A DNA stretch of 64,000 nt from Saccharothrix saharensis (GCF_006716745.1 NZ_VFPP01000001.1:2914001-2978000); one strand, 5' to 3'; counted from the stretch's first letter, positions 1-9,301 are shown. Numbers and translations are program-made. The notes: generated by a model not told the origin, from the letters alone.

Positions 1-22
1 CCAGATTCGGGAGGTATCTGCG

Positions 23-3000
23 TTGAAAACGAGATCACGAAAGCGCGGGGCCGCGTGGGGGGCCGCACTGCTGGCGGTGGGGCTGACCGCGGGCACGGCG
101 ACGGCGACCGCAGCGCCCGCACCACCGCTGAGCGGCTCCGACGGAGAACGGCACACCGTCACCCTGATCACCGGTGACCGGGTCGTCGTCGCCGGGCAGC
201 GGCTGCTCTCCGTCACGCCGGGCCCGGACCGGGACGGCATCTCGTTCCACCGGGTCGTGCGCGACGGCCGGCTGCACGTCATCCCGCGCGACGCGGCCCG
301 GCCGCTCGCCGACGGCAAGCTGGACCTGCGCCTGTTCGACGTCACCGGGCTCGTGGACGCGGGCTACGACGACGCGAAGCGCGACACCGTGCCGCTGATC
401 GTCACCGGCGACCAGCCGCGGTCGGCGGGTCTCGAGGTCACCCGCGCGCTGCCCACGATCGGCTCGGTGGCCGCGAAGACCGCGAAGTCCGAGACGGCGG
501 GCACGTACCAGGCCCTGGTGCGCGACCCGGGCGTCAGGAAGATCTGGCTGGACGGCCTGCGCAAGCCCAGCCTGGACAAGTCCGTGGCGCAGATCGGTGC
601 GCCCACCGCGTGGCAGGCCGGGTACACCGGCAAGGGCGTCAAGGTCGCCGTGCTGGACAGCGGCGTCGACCAGACCCACCCCGACCTCGCGGGCCGCGAG
701 GTCCTCGAGCGCAACTTCACCGAGGACCCCGACAACAGCGACCTGGTTGGCCACGGCACGCACGTCGCCGCCACCGTCGCCAGCTCGGGCGCGCGGTACC
801 GGGGCGTCGCGCCGGACGCGCAGATCCTCGACGGCAAGGTGTGCTCGTTGAGCTGCGCCGAGTCGTGGATCGTCGACGGCATGCAGTGGGCCGCCGACCA
901 GGGCGCGGACGTGATCAACATGAGCCTGGGCGGCACGGACACCCCGGACGTCGACCCGCTGGAGCAGGCCATCGAGACGTTGTCGGCGCGGACCGGGACG
1001 CTGTTCGTGGTCGCGGCGGGCAACTCGGGCGGTCCCGAGACGCTCAGCTCGCCGGCCAGCGCGGACGCGGCGCTCGCCGTCGGCGCGGTGAACCGGGACG
1101 ACAGCATCGCGGCGTTCTCCAGCCGCGGTCCGCGCGTCGGCGACGGCGCGCCCCGGCCGGACGTCACCGCGCCCGGCGTGGACATCGTCGCGGCGAAGGC
1201 CTCCACCGCCGAGATCGGCACGCCCGTCGGCGAGAACCACGTGGCGGTGTCCGGCACCTCGATGGCCACCCCGCACGTCGCGGGAGCGGCGGCGTTGCTC
1301 GCCCAGCAGCACCCCGACTGGACCGGCGCGCAGATCAAGGCCGCGCTCATGGCGTCGGCGAAGAACAACCCGGCGCTGACCGCGTTCGACCAGGGCACCG
1401 GCCGCGTCGACCTGGCCAGGGCCATCACCACCACCGTCACCGCCGACCCGCCGTCGCTCGCGCTCGGCCTCCAGCGGTGGCCGCACGACGACGACGAGCC
1501 GACCAGCGAGGAGTTCACCGTCCGCAACAGCGGGACCACGCCGGTCACGCTCGACCTGACGATCGACGCCGACGGTCCCGGCGGCGCGCCCGTGCCGGCC
1601 GGGGTGTTCACCGTCAGCCCCACGACCGTCACCGTGCCCGCCGGCGGCGAAGCGAAGGCGACCGTCACCGCCGACACCAGGGCGGCGACCGCCGACGGCG
1701 GGTACAGCGGCACGGTCGTCGCCTCCGGCGGCGGCGGCGTCGAGCTGCGCGTGCCGGTGGGCGTGAACCGCGAGGTGGAGAGCTACGACGTCACGTTCGA
1801 GTTCGTGGACGCGGCGGGCCGGCCCGCGACCGACTACTTCTCGCTCGTCATCGGCCTGGACAACGACAAGTTCCTGCTGCCGAGCGGTGACGGCGGCACG
1901 GCCACCGCGCGGCTGCCCGCGGGCGAGTACCTGGTCGTGAACGAGGTGCTGACCGACGGGGTGAAGAGCGCCGTGCTGCCCCAGCCGAGCCTGCGCGTCG
2001 GCCGTGACAGCACCAGGGTCGTCGCGGACGCCCGTGCGGCGAAACCGGTCTCCATCACCTTCCCGGACCCGAACGCGCAGCCGCCGACGGGCGACCTGCT
2101 GCTCAACCGCAACCGCAACGGTCGACCGCTGGTGGCCATCGGGGGCATCTACGCGGGCGGCTTCGACACCGTGTCGCTCGGGCACCTCGGCCCCGAACTG
2201 CCCGCCGAGGACTTCACCCTGATGGTGAACACGCAGGCCGCGGGCACACCGGTCGGCACGACACCGGTCACCTACCGGTTCTCGTGGGTGGAGCACGGGA
2301 AGGTGCCGACCGGCTTCGTCCGCGCGCCCGCCAAGCGGGAGCTCGCCGAGGTGCGGTCGGGCTTCGGCCCGGGGTCGACGGCCAAGACCTACGGCTTCGG
2401 GGGCTTCCCCGTGCTGCCCAACGGGCTCGGCGGCTTCGGCATCGACACCCCGGTGACCTCACCGGGCCGGTCGATCGACTACGCCACCGCCTCGCCGGGC
2501 GTGCAGTGGCTGTGGTCGCTCGCGCAGTTCCAGGACGGCCGGATCGAAGCCCAGCTCGACTCGCCGCAGCGCGTGCTCCGACCCGGGCGCACCCACCGGG
2601 AGGAGTTCAACCACCCGGTGTTCGGGCCGGGCGTGCCCGCGTCCCCGTTCCCGTACCTGGCCAGGGCCGGTGACGTCATCGGGATCTCGCTGCCGCTGTT
2701 CGGCGACGGGAACGGCAACGCCGGCCGGTCGCTGACGTCGTCGGCGCGGACGACGTTGCGGCGCAACGGGACCGTGGTCGGCGAGACCACCTCGGCGGGC
2801 AACGGCCGGTTCACCGTGCCGCCGGGCGCGGCGGACTTCCGCGTCGAGACCGAGGCCGTGCGGTCGCCGGGCGTCTCGGAGTTCACCACGGCCGTCGGCG
2901 GCGCGTGGACGTTCCGCTCGGACACCGTGCCGGGCCAGGAGTTCGCGCCGCTGCCGCTGACGACGGTCCGGTTCACCCCGGCGCTCGACGCGCGCGGCAC

Positions 3001-3259
3001 CGCGCCCGCGGGCCGGGTGCTGCGCGTGCCGCTCGTGGTGGAGCAGCAGGACGGCGCGGCCAACGGCCGGGTCCGCGGGGTCGAGGTCGAGGTGTCGTTC
3101 GACGACGGCAAGACGTGGCGCGGGGTCCCGGTCGTCGGCGGTGCGGCGCTCGTCCGCAACGCCGACCGCGCGGGCTACGCATCGCTGCGCGCCAAGGGAT
3201 CCGACAGCAGGGGCAACACGTTCCAGCAGACCGTGATCCGGGCTTACCGGGTCGGCTGA
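23..3259 (+). CDS. Secreted subtilisin-like serine protease (S8), first of a tandem pair
   Basis: A 1078-residue precursor of an extracellular S8 endopeptidase. Residues 1-31 form a signal peptide (KTRSRKR, hydrophobic core, then an Ala-rich cleavage region). A prodomain-like stretch runs to about 190, followed by the subtilase domain to about 460. The catalytic triad is visible: Asp212 (VAVLDSGVD), His244 (GHGTHVA), Ser413 (GTSMATPH), with oxyanion Asn334 (AAGNSG). About 600 further residues contain beta-sandwich-like repeats, a size common for large actinomycete subtilases. The start is TTG with GGGAGGT eight bases upstream; the same leader precedes the next gene and supports this choice. 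A strong hairpin follows the stop. The substrate cannot be told from sequence. The domain call is sure; the role as a nutritional protease is inference. Confidence 0.95.
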   Translation: MKTRSRKRGAAWGAALLAVGLTAGTATATAAPAPPLSGSDGERHTVTLITGDRVVVAGQRLLSVTPGPDRDGISFHRVVRDGRLHVIPRDAARPLADGKLDLRLFDVTGLVDAGYDDAKRDTVPLIVTGDQPRSAGLEVTRALPTIGSVAAKTAKSETAGTYQALVRDPGVRKIWLDGLRKPSLDKSVAQIGAPTAWQAGYTGKGVKVAVLDSGVDQTHPDLAGREVLERNFTEDPDNSDLVGHGTHVAATVASSGARYRGVAPDAQILDGKVCSLSCAESWIVDGMQWAADQGADVINMSLGGTDTPDVDPLEQAIETLSARTGTLFVVAAGNSGGPETLSSPASADAALAVGAVNRDDSIAAFSSRGPRVGDGAPRPDVTAPGVDIVAAKASTAEIGTPVGENHVAVSGTSMATPHVAGAAALLAQQHPDWTGAQIKAALMASAKNNPALTAFDQGTGRVDLARAITTTVTADPPSLALGLQRWPHDDDEPTSEEFTVRNSGTTPVTLDLTIDADGPGGAPVPAGVFTVSPTTVTVPAGGEAKATVTADTRAATADGGYSGTVVASGGGGVELRVPVGVNREVESYDVTFEFVDAAGRPATDYFSLVIGLDNDKFLLPSGDGGTATARLPAGEYLVVNEVLTDGVKSAVLPQPSLRVGRDSTRVVADARAAKPVSITFPDPNAQPPTGDLLLNRNRNGRPLVAIGGIYAGGFDTVSLGHLGPELPAEDFTLMVNTQAAGTPVGTTPVTYRFSWVEHGKVPTGFVRAPAKRELAEVRSGFGPGSTAKTYGFGGFPVLPNGLGGFGIDTPVTSPGRSIDYATASPGVQWLWSLAQFQDGRIEAQLDSPQRVLRPGRTHREEFNHPVFGPGVPASPFPYLARAGDVIGISLPLFGDGNGNAGRSLTSSARTTLRRNGTVVGETTSAGNGRFTVPPGAADFRVETEAVRSPGVSEFTTAVGGAWTFRSDTVPGQEFAPLPLTTVRFTPALDARGTAPAGRVLRVPLVVEQQDGAANGRVRGVEVEVSFDDGKTWRGVPVVGGAALVRNADRAGYASLRAKGSDSRGNTFQQTVIRAYRVG

Positions 3260-3274
3260 GCGCGGTCGCGTGAC

Positions 3275-3310
3275 GGGAGGGGGCATTCGCTCGGACGGAT
3301 GCCCCCTCCC
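3275..3310 (+). terminator. Intrinsic terminator-like hairpin after the first subtilase
   Basis: A perfect 12-bp inverted repeat (GGGAGGGGGCAT / ATGCCCCCTCCC) with a 12-base loop begins 15 bases after the stop codon. There is no clear T-tract, as is usual for high-GC actinomycetes. It should separate the two protease transcripts. Confidence 0.75.
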
Positions 3311-3501
3311 CGCTCTTACGACAACGAGTGACTACCAGCCCGCCCAACAGGGTGACGAAATCCCCACCAAGAGACGCTGACCTCACCCTGACGGGTGGAT
3401 AGCGTCGAGGTCGTTGGGGGGCTTCGACTGTTCCGCCGCACCGCCGCCGCCAGGGCGTCAGCGGCGCCTTCCGACTGCGCGTTTCCGCCGCGCGACAACC
3501 G

Positions 3502-3524
3502 GATTCGGGAGGTATCTGCGTTGA
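3502..3524 (+). promoter_or_regulatory. Conserved leader/ribosome-binding block shared by both subtilases
   Basis: The 23 bases ending in the TTG start plus one base are identical to bases 4-26 before and at the start of the first protease. They include GGGAGGT, spaced to place TTG as the start in both genes. The conservation shows that the second protein begins here, not at the ATG-like position about 126 bases upstream in the same frame. Confidence 0.7.
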
Positions 3525-6500
3525 CGTCGACATCACGAAGGCGCGGGATCGGGTGGGGAGCCGCCGTGCTCGCCGCCGGGCTCGCGGCAGGCACGGCGAC
3601 GGGGGTTGCCACCGCGACACCGGAAGACCACGACCGGACGGGCCGGCACGCCGGGGCCGCGGTCACCCTCATCACCGGCGACCGGGTCGTGCTGAACGGC
3701 CCCACGTCCGGCTCGTTCCGGGCCGGTCCCGGCCGTGAGCGCGTCACGGTCCACTCGTTCCACCGGGACGGCCACCTGCACGTCGTGCCCGGCGACGCCT
3801 ACGACGCGGTCGCGAGCGGCAAGCTCGACCTGCGCCTGTTCGACGTGACCGGGCTGGTCGAGGCCGGCTACGACGACGCCAGGCGCGACACGCTGCCGCT
3901 CATCATCACCGGCGACCAGCCGCGGACCGGCGTCCACGTCACCCGCGCGCTGCCCACCGTGGGCGCGTTCGCCGCGCGGACACCCAAGTCCGAGGCCGCC
4001 ACGGCGTTCCACGCCCTGGTGGCCGACCCCGGCGTGGAGAAGGTCTGGCTGGACGGCCTGCGCAAGCCCAGCCTCGACCGCTCCACCGCCCAGATCGGCG
4101 CGCCCACGGCGTGGCAGGCCGGGTACACCGGCCAGGGCGTCAAGGTGGCCGTGCTCGACGGCGGCGTGGACGGCGCGCACCCCGACCTGGCCGGCAAGGA
4201 GGTCGCCGAGCGGAACTTCACCGAGGACCCCGACGCCACCGACGTCGACGGCCACGGCACGCACGTCGCGTCGACCATCGCCAGCGGCGGCGCCGACTAC
4301 AGGGGCGTCGCGCCCGACGCGCGCATCCTCGACGGCAAGGTGTGCGTCCGCTACGGCTGCGCCGAGTCGTGGATCCTCGACGGCATGCGGTGGGCCGTCG
4401 ACCAGGGGGCCGACGTGGTCAACCTGAGCCTGGGCGGCGACGACTCGCCCGCGATCGACCCGCTGGAAGAAGCGGTGAACACGCTGTCCGCGCGGACCGG
4501 CACGCTGTTCGTGATCGCCGCGGGCAACTCGGGCCGTCCCGGCACGGTCGGCTCGCCGGGCAGCGCCGACGCCGCCCTGACCGTGGGCGCGGTCGAGCGG
4601 GACGACAGCATCGCCTCCTTCTCCAGCCGGGGCCCGCGCGTGGGCGACGGCGCGGTCAAGCCCGACATCACCGCGCCGGGCGTGGACATCGTCGCGGCGA
4701 AGGCCGCCACCGGCAGCATCGGCACGCCCGTGGACGACCACCACGTGGCGCTGTCGGGGACGTCCATGGCCACCCCGCACGTCGCGGGCGCGGCCGCGTT
4801 GATCGCCCAGCAACACCCGGACTGGACGGGGGCGCAGATCAAGGCCGCGCTCATGGCGTCGGCCAGGAACAACCCGGCGCTCACGCCGTTCGACCAGGGC
4901 GCCGGCCGCGTCGACCTGGCCAAGGCCGTCGCCGCCGCGATCACCTCCGACCCGGTCAGCCTGTCGATGGGCCGCCAGCAGTGGCCGCACACCGACGACA
5001 CCCCGGTCACCAAGGACCTCACCTACCGCAACAGCGGCACGCGAGCGGTCACGTTCGACGTGTCGGTGGAGGCCACGGGCCCCGACGGCGAGCCCGCGCC
5101 CACCGGCATGTTCACCGTCAGCCCCACGACCGTCACCGTGCCCGCCGGCGGTGAGGCGAAGGTGGCCGTCACCGCGGACACCAGGGTCGGCGCGGTCGAC
5201 GGCGCGTTCTCCGGCGCGGTCGTCGCGGGCGACGTGCTGCGCACGCCGGTGAGCGTGGACCGCGAGGTCGAGAGCTACGACGTCACCGCGACGTTCCTCG
5301 ACGCCGAGGGCAAGGTGCCGACCACCTACGGGGGCGTCCTGATGGGCGTCGACAACGACACGTTCCTGTTCCTGGAGGACGACGGCAACACCGTGACCAG
5401 GCGCCTGCCCAAGGGCGAGTACATGGTGCACGCCACCGTGATCACGGGTGACGAAGCGGACGGCCGGGTCGCCATGCTCCCCCGCCCCTCGCTGACGGTC
5501 ACCGGGACCACCTCGGTCACGTTCGACGCGCGGACCGCCGAGCCGGTGCGGATCACGCCACCGGACGGCACCGCGGTGCCGATGATCGCCGACGTCAACC
5601 TCAACCGCTCCTCCGGTGACCACCGCGTCGGGTTCAGCGTCGCCTTCTTCGAAGGCCTGCCCGAGCACCTGACGCTCGCCCAGACCGGTCCGGCACTGCC
5701 CGACGACGAGCTCAGCGTCTTCATCGGCTCGCAGTACGAGGCCGCACCGGTCGACGGCGCGCGCGTCAGCTACCGGTTCGCGTGGGCGGAGCAGGGCCGG
5801 GTGCCCACCGGGTTCGTCCGGGCGCCCGCCAAGCGCGAGCTGGCCGAGGTGCGGACGAGGTTCGGCCCCGGCCAGGCCGCCGACGAGTTCGCGCACGGTG
5901 GCAGCGGGATCGGCCCCGGCGACTCCGGCGGCTGGGCGGTGCTGTTCCCGGTCGAACCGGGCGGTGCGGCGGTCGACTACGTCACCACCGCCGACGTCCG
6001 GTGGAGCTGGCAGTTGATCCACGTGCAGGGCGAGTTCGACATCGTCGCGAACTACACCTCGCCCGACCGCTCCTACCGGCCCGGCGAGCGCGGCCGGGAG
6101 AGCCTCAACTTCCCCGTGTTCGGGCCCGGCCTGCCCGCGTCCCGGTTCGAGTACCTCGTCCGGTTCGACGACCGGATCCAGGTGGAGGTGCCGCTGCTCA
6201 ACGACGCCGCGAACAACCTCGGCGGCTCGGCGTACGAGTCCGGGCGCACCGCGCTCTACCGCGACGGGACGAAGATCGGCGAGGTCCCCGAGCCGGGTGG
6301 CCGGTTCGCCGTGCCCGCAGGCCTGGCCCGCTACCGGGCGGAGGTGGACTTCGTGCGCCGCCCGGGCATCACCGACCTGAGCACGCGGGTCAGCGGCGCG
6401 TGGACGTTCCGCTCGGCCGCCGCGCCCGACGGCGCGGTGCGCAGGCTGCCGATGTCGGTGGTGCGGTTCGCGCCCCGGCTCGACGCGAGCGGCGGCACGC

Positions 6501-6760
6501 CCGCCGGCCGCCTGCTGCGCATCCCGCTCACCGTCGAGCAGCACCAGGGGGCCGACAACGGCCGGGTGCGCCAGGTGGGGGTCGACGTGTCGTTCGACGA
6601 CGGCAAGACGTGGCGCGCGGTGCCGGTCGTCGGCGGCGCGGCGCTCGTGCGCAACGCCGGCGAGGCAGGCGGCTACGCCTCGCTGCGCGCCAAGGGCTCC
6701 GACAGCAAGGGCAACACGTTCGAGCACTCGGTGATCCGCGCCTACCGGCTCACCGAGTAG
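3521..6760 (+). CDS. Secreted subtilisin-like serine protease (S8), second of a tandem pair
   Basis: A 1079-residue paralogue of the preceding gene with the same architecture: signal peptide to about residue 33 (TSTSRRR, then a hydrophobic core), prodomain, S8 domain and a long C-terminal region. The triad is Asp213 (VAVLDGGVD), His245 (GHGTHVA) and Ser415 (GTSMATPH). The two proteins can be followed residue by residue almost throughout, including the ends (GNTFxxxVIRAYR). Divergence is greatest around residues 600-800, so the pair arose by tandem duplication and then drifted, perhaps in substrate preference. The frame is open further upstream, but the shared leader fixes TTG as the start. 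It has its own terminator and lies 261 bases from the first gene, so independent transcription is likely. Confidence 0.95.
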   Translation: MTSTSRRRGIGWGAAVLAAGLAAGTATGVATATPEDHDRTGRHAGAAVTLITGDRVVLNGPTSGSFRAGPGRERVTVHSFHRDGHLHVVPGDAYDAVASGKLDLRLFDVTGLVEAGYDDARRDTLPLIITGDQPRTGVHVTRALPTVGAFAARTPKSEAATAFHALVADPGVEKVWLDGLRKPSLDRSTAQIGAPTAWQAGYTGQGVKVAVLDGGVDGAHPDLAGKEVAERNFTEDPDATDVDGHGTHVASTIASGGADYRGVAPDARILDGKVCVRYGCAESWILDGMRWAVDQGADVVNLSLGGDDSPAIDPLEEAVNTLSARTGTLFVIAAGNSGRPGTVGSPGSADAALTVGAVERDDSIASFSSRGPRVGDGAVKPDITAPGVDIVAAKAATGSIGTPVDDHHVALSGTSMATPHVAGAAALIAQQHPDWTGAQIKAALMASARNNPALTPFDQGAGRVDLAKAVAAAITSDPVSLSMGRQQWPHTDDTPVTKDLTYRNSGTRAVTFDVSVEATGPDGEPAPTGMFTVSPTTVTVPAGGEAKVAVTADTRVGAVDGAFSGAVVAGDVLRTPVSVDREVESYDVTATFLDAEGKVPTTYGGVLMGVDNDTFLFLEDDGNTVTRRLPKGEYMVHATVITGDEADGRVAMLPRPSLTVTGTTSVTFDARTAEPVRITPPDGTAVPMIADVNLNRSSGDHRVGFSVAFFEGLPEHLTLAQTGPALPDDELSVFIGSQYEAAPVDGARVSYRFAWAEQGRVPTGFVRAPAKRELAEVRTRFGPGQAADEFAHGGSGIGPGDSGGWAVLFPVEPGGAAVDYVTTADVRWSWQLIHVQGEFDIVANYTSPDRSYRPGERGRESLNFPVFGPGLPASRFEYLVRFDDRIQVEVPLLNDAANNLGGSAYESGRTALYRDGTKIGEVPEPGGRFAVPAGLARYRAEVDFVRRPGITDLSTRVSGAWTFRSAAAPDGAVRRLPMSVVRFAPRLDASGGTPAGRLLRIPLTVEQHQGADNGRVRQVGVDVSFDDGKTWRAVPVVGGAALVRNAGEAGGYASLRAKGSDSKGNTFEHSVIRAYRLTE

Positions 6761-6767
6761 GACCGCC

Positions 6768-6801
6768 GCGGAGGGGTGTCCGACGTCGGACCCCCCTCCG
6801 C
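6768..6801. terminator. Bidirectional terminator between the convergent subtilase and YbaB-like genes
   Basis: Seventeen-base arms with one mismatch meet without a loop, from GCGGAGGGG to CCCCTCCGC. The hairpin sits seven bases after the protease stop and just before the stop of the opposing gene, so it can serve both strands. Confidence 0.75.
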
Positions 6802-6805
6802 TCGG

Positions 6806-7399
6806 TCACCAGGTGTCCTTGCGGAAGATCGAGCCACCCTCGTCCGGGTCGTCGTCCACCGGCGGACGGCGCACGGGAGGCGGCGGCGGTTGCTGCTGGT
6901 ACGGCTGCGGTGGTGGCGGCTGCGGGTAGTCCCGCACCGGCTGCGCGAACGTCTGCGGCGGCCCGTCCTGCGGCTGCTGGTACCGCGGTTGCTGCTGGTA
7001 CTGGGGAGGAGGCTGCGGCGGGTACTGCTGCGGCGCGCCGGGCGGCCCCGGCACGACCGGCGGCGTGGGGCCGAGGTCGAGCTCGGTCGGGTCGATCGAG
7101 CTGTCCTCCAGCAGCGGCGCGGCCAGTGCCCGCACCTGCTGCGAGGCTTCCGCCGACGCCTGGAACACGAGGTTCAGCAGGGTCGCCGCGAGTTCCCGGC
7201 CGTTGCGCAGGGCCCGGTCGTCGATGCGCAGGTCGACGAGCTGGCCGTTGGCCGTCACGGTCGCGGTCAGCAACCCGTCGCCGGACTTCCGGGTCACCCG
7301 CAACCCGGCCAGCTGCCCTTGCAGCTCATCGGCCTGCCGCTGCTTCTGCTCGGCGAGCTCGGTGATCCGCGCCAGCTTCTCTTCGAGATCTTCTCGCAT
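6806..7399 (-). CDS. YbaB/EbfC-like protein with Pro/Gln-rich tail (module A)
   Basis: A 197-residue protein. The first ~110 residues (MREDLEEKLARITELAEQ, then alternating strands and helices) resemble the YbaB/EbfC nucleoid-associated fold. The second half is a low-complexity tail rich in Pro, Gln and Tyr (repeats of QYQQQP and PPPP type), ending in an acidic patch. In actinomycetes YbaB-like genes are often found beside WXG100-type secretion genes; here it is divergent from three such genes. GAGGG lies four bases before the chosen ATG; the frame is open upstream, but those residues look non-coding. The tail could bind partners or be disordered. DNA binding is family knowledge and not shown here. 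Confidence 0.75.
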   Translation of the reverse strand: MREDLEEKLARITELAEQKQRQADELQGQLAGLRVTRKSGDGLLTATVTANGQLVDLRIDDRALRNGRELAATLLNLVFQASAEASQQVRALAAPLLEDSSIDPTELDLGPTPPVVPGPPGAPQQYPPQPPPQYQQQPRYQQPQDGPPQTFAQPVRDYPQPPPPQPYQQQPPPPPVRRPPVDDDPDEGGSIFRKDTW

Positions 7400-7461
7400 C
7401 GCGCCCTCGATCCGCTGTACTACTGTCCGGCGCAGGCTAGTGCACCGAACGGCGGCGCAAA

Positions 7462-7494
7462 TCGCGATCCGGTGGAACCGGAGCGGGATCGCGA
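7462..7494. promoter_or_regulatory. Inverted repeat in divergent promoter region of module A
   Basis: A perfect 9-bp inverted repeat, TCGCGATCC and GGATCGCGA, with 15 bases between the arms. It lies between the divergent starts at 7399 and 7531, so a dimeric regulator bound here could control both directions. It could also form a leader hairpin. Confidence 0.45.
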
Positions 7495-7530
7495 CCGTCG
7501 GACTGATCGACAAATCGGGGAGGTGGCGCG

Positions 7531-7881
7531 ATGACGGCGAAGTTCGACGTCAGGCTCGACGGCATCGGGGAGTTCGCGGGCTCGTCGGTCCGCCGCGGCG
7601 ACCGGTTCGACCAGGTCATGGCCGCGCTGGAGGCCGCGAAGGTCGGCCGCGAGTCGTTCGGCAAGATGCCGTCCAGCGGTGACGTCCACGCGTCCTACGA
7701 GGAACGCGTCACCTCGACGATGAACGATCTGAAGGAATGCGCGGAAGCCATGCGCGACATCGCCGAATCGCTGCGCGACACCATGGACGACTACAAGGGC
7801 GTCGACGGCGGAATCGGAGAAGTCCTCACAGACATCGTCCAAGGCCTCGAAGGCCTGACGATTCCGAAGGTGGGCGGATGA
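7531..7881 (+). CDS. ESX/EspC-like small helical protein (module A)
   Basis: A 116-residue, mainly helical protein with two predicted amphipathic helices around a central MPSSGD turn. This fits the size and helix-turn-helix pattern of small type VII secretion-associated proteins (WXG100/EspC-like). No W-x-G is present, so the family is inferred from size, fold and neighbours. GGGGAGG seven bases before ATG is a strong ribosome-binding site. Its stop overlaps the start of the next gene by four bases (ATGA), so the two are translationally coupled. It may pair with its neighbour, as ESX proteins do. Confidence 0.6.
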   Translation: MTAKFDVRLDGIGEFAGSSVRRGDRFDQVMAALEAAKVGRESFGKMPSSGDVHASYEERVTSTMNDLKECAEAMRDIAESLRDTMDDYKGVDGGIGEVLTDIVQGLEGLTIPKVGG

Positions 7882-8702
7882 GTCCCAGCACGACCGTCGA
7901 GGTCAACAACAAGATCGAGACCTTCCTCAACGGCTGCCCCGGACCGGTCCAGGGCATCATCCGGCCGTTGCTCACGCCGTTCCTGGAGGCCATCGACTGG
8001 GTCGCGGGCGACCCGGACGACCTGATCCGCGCGGCCGACGCGTGGGAGAAGGCGGCCACCGACATCCGCGCGATCGTGTCCGACGAGGCGAGCGCGCGGC
8101 AGGCCGTCACCGGCGTGTGGCAGGGCCCGGCCGCGGACAAGTTCAACGGCAGGCTGGCCGAGATCGAGGAGCAGATCGAGCAGCTCGCCCAGAACGTCCA
8201 GGACACGTCCGGGATGCTGGTCGAGGCCGCCAAGGGCTGCGTCGACTCGGCGAACCTGATCATCGACCTCGTCATCGACCTGATCATGATGCTGGTGACC
8301 GACCTGCTGGTCAGCCTCGCGCTGTCGGTGGTCAGCTTCGGCGCGTCGCTCGCCGCCGGCGCCGCCGCGGCCGCCGCCAAGGCCGCGGCCACCCTCGGCA
8401 AGGTCTTCAAGATCGTGAAGAAGCTCGCCGACCTGCTGATGAAGCTGTCGAACCTGCTGCGCAAGCTGGCCGAGGCCGCCAAGGCGTACAAGGCGGGCCT
8501 GAAGGCGATCAAGGCGCTGAAGAAGGCCGCGGGCACGTTCAGCAAGGAAGGCATCGCGCTCGGCGTGGCCAAGTCGATCTACACCGCGCCGGTGCGCATC
8601 CCGCTCGGCCAGGTGCTGGGCGAGTCGGTGCCGGGTGGACCGGCGGGCGGCCTGTTCAACATGGGCAAGGACGTCTACAACTACGCCACCGACGACGACT
8701 GA
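7878..8702 (+). CDS. WXG100-like secretion-associated protein with hydrophobic/Ala-rich middle (module A)
   Basis: A 274-residue protein. Residues 50-120 have the WXG100 pattern: a helix, the turn VWQGPAAD (W-x-G) and a second helix. Residues ~120-180 are strongly hydrophobic (IIDLVIDLIMMLV, then SLALSVVSFG and an Ala-rich run). A basic amphipathic Lys/Leu/Ala segment follows to about 230. The C-terminus ends in acidic DDD. The start is the ATG overlapping the upstream stop; the frame is open further upstream inside that gene, without signs of coding. The membrane-active middle suggests a secreted or membrane-inserting effector rather than a plain ESX chaperone; this is inference. It has the same layout as the protein at 25473. 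Confidence 0.65.
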   Translation: MSPSTTVEVNNKIETFLNGCPGPVQGIIRPLLTPFLEAIDWVAGDPDDLIRAADAWEKAATDIRAIVSDEASARQAVTGVWQGPAADKFNGRLAEIEEQIEQLAQNVQDTSGMLVEAAKGCVDSANLIIDLVIDLIMMLVTDLLVSLALSVVSFGASLAAGAAAAAAKAAATLGKVFKIVKKLADLLMKLSNLLRKLAEAAKAYKAGLKAIKALKKAAGTFSKEGIALGVAKSIYTAPVRIPLGQVLGESVPGGPAGGLFNMGKDVYNYATDDD

Positions 8703-9301
8703 TGCCGTTGGTCGACGACCTGAAGGTGTGGGGGGACGACGCGCGGCGCGCGCTCGCCCCCGGTGAAGCCCTGCTCGCGATCACGTCGGTCGGCGTCGCC
8801 TACGGCGCGCGCGGCGGCGCGGAGCCGGACTTCTGGACCACGCCCGCGGGTCGTGCCGTCGACCGGGTCGGCCGGGCGGTGCCGGAACCGAAGGGCTGGG
8901 TCGGCAAGGCGCTGGCCGGTGTCGGCGGGGTGGCGTTCGCGTCGCCGTCACTGGACCTGCCGGCCGAGTTCCCGGAGAGCTGGATCGGCGGCCGCACGTG
9001 CTACGGCCCGGCCGGGTCGCTCGCCCGGCAGCTGGAAGCGGCCGTGACCGGGCACAGCTTCTTCGCCGTGACGGCGCAGCGGGTCGTCGCCCTGGTCAAC
9101 GCCGACGACCGGATGACCGTCGCCTGGTCGGCGCCGCGCCACGTCGTGGTGGCGGCCAGGCGCCGTCCCCGGCTGGTCGCGCGGGGACGGTTCGGCCTGG
9201 TCTTCGCCGACGGCTCGTGGATCGTGCTCGGCACGTTCGGCGCGCACGTCGGCGGCGCGCACGCCCAGCGCGTCGTCGCCGCCCTTACGGCAGGTTCGTG
9301 A
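8702..9301 (+). CDS. Uncharacterised module A protein
   Basis: A 199-residue soluble protein, translationally coupled to the gene before it (stop and start share one base, TGATG). I do not recognise the family. The C-terminal half (residues 110-199) is a run of short beta strands with [29 protein letters not shown] and a closing helix, suggesting a compact alpha/beta or PH-like fold. The N-terminal ~90 residues are Gly/Pro-rich. Tight coupling to a WXG-like protein makes a chaperone, immunity or accessory role plausible, but nothing in the sequence proves it. Its last 17 bases overlap the end of hemQ on the other strand. Confidence 0.6.
   Translation: MPLVDDLKVWGDDARRALAPGEALLAITSVGVAYGARGGAEPDFWTTPAGRAVDRVGRAVPEPKGWVGKALAGVGGVAFASPSLDLPAEFPESWIGGRTCYGPAGSLARQLEAAVTGHSFFAVTAQRVVALVNADDRMTVAWSAPRHVVVAARRRPRLVARGRFGLVFADGSWIVLGTFGAHVGGAHAQRVVAALTAGS

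Noticed and set aside
35-2296. A 753-codon open frame antisense to the first subtilase
   Set aside because: It is the mirror of a high-GC coding frame, rich in Arg, Gly, Val and His, with no known domain. The protease on the other strand has a full catalytic triad.
3533-6727. A 1064-codon open frame antisense to the second subtilase
   Set aside because: Same artefact of GC-rich third positions; no domain or ribosome-binding site.
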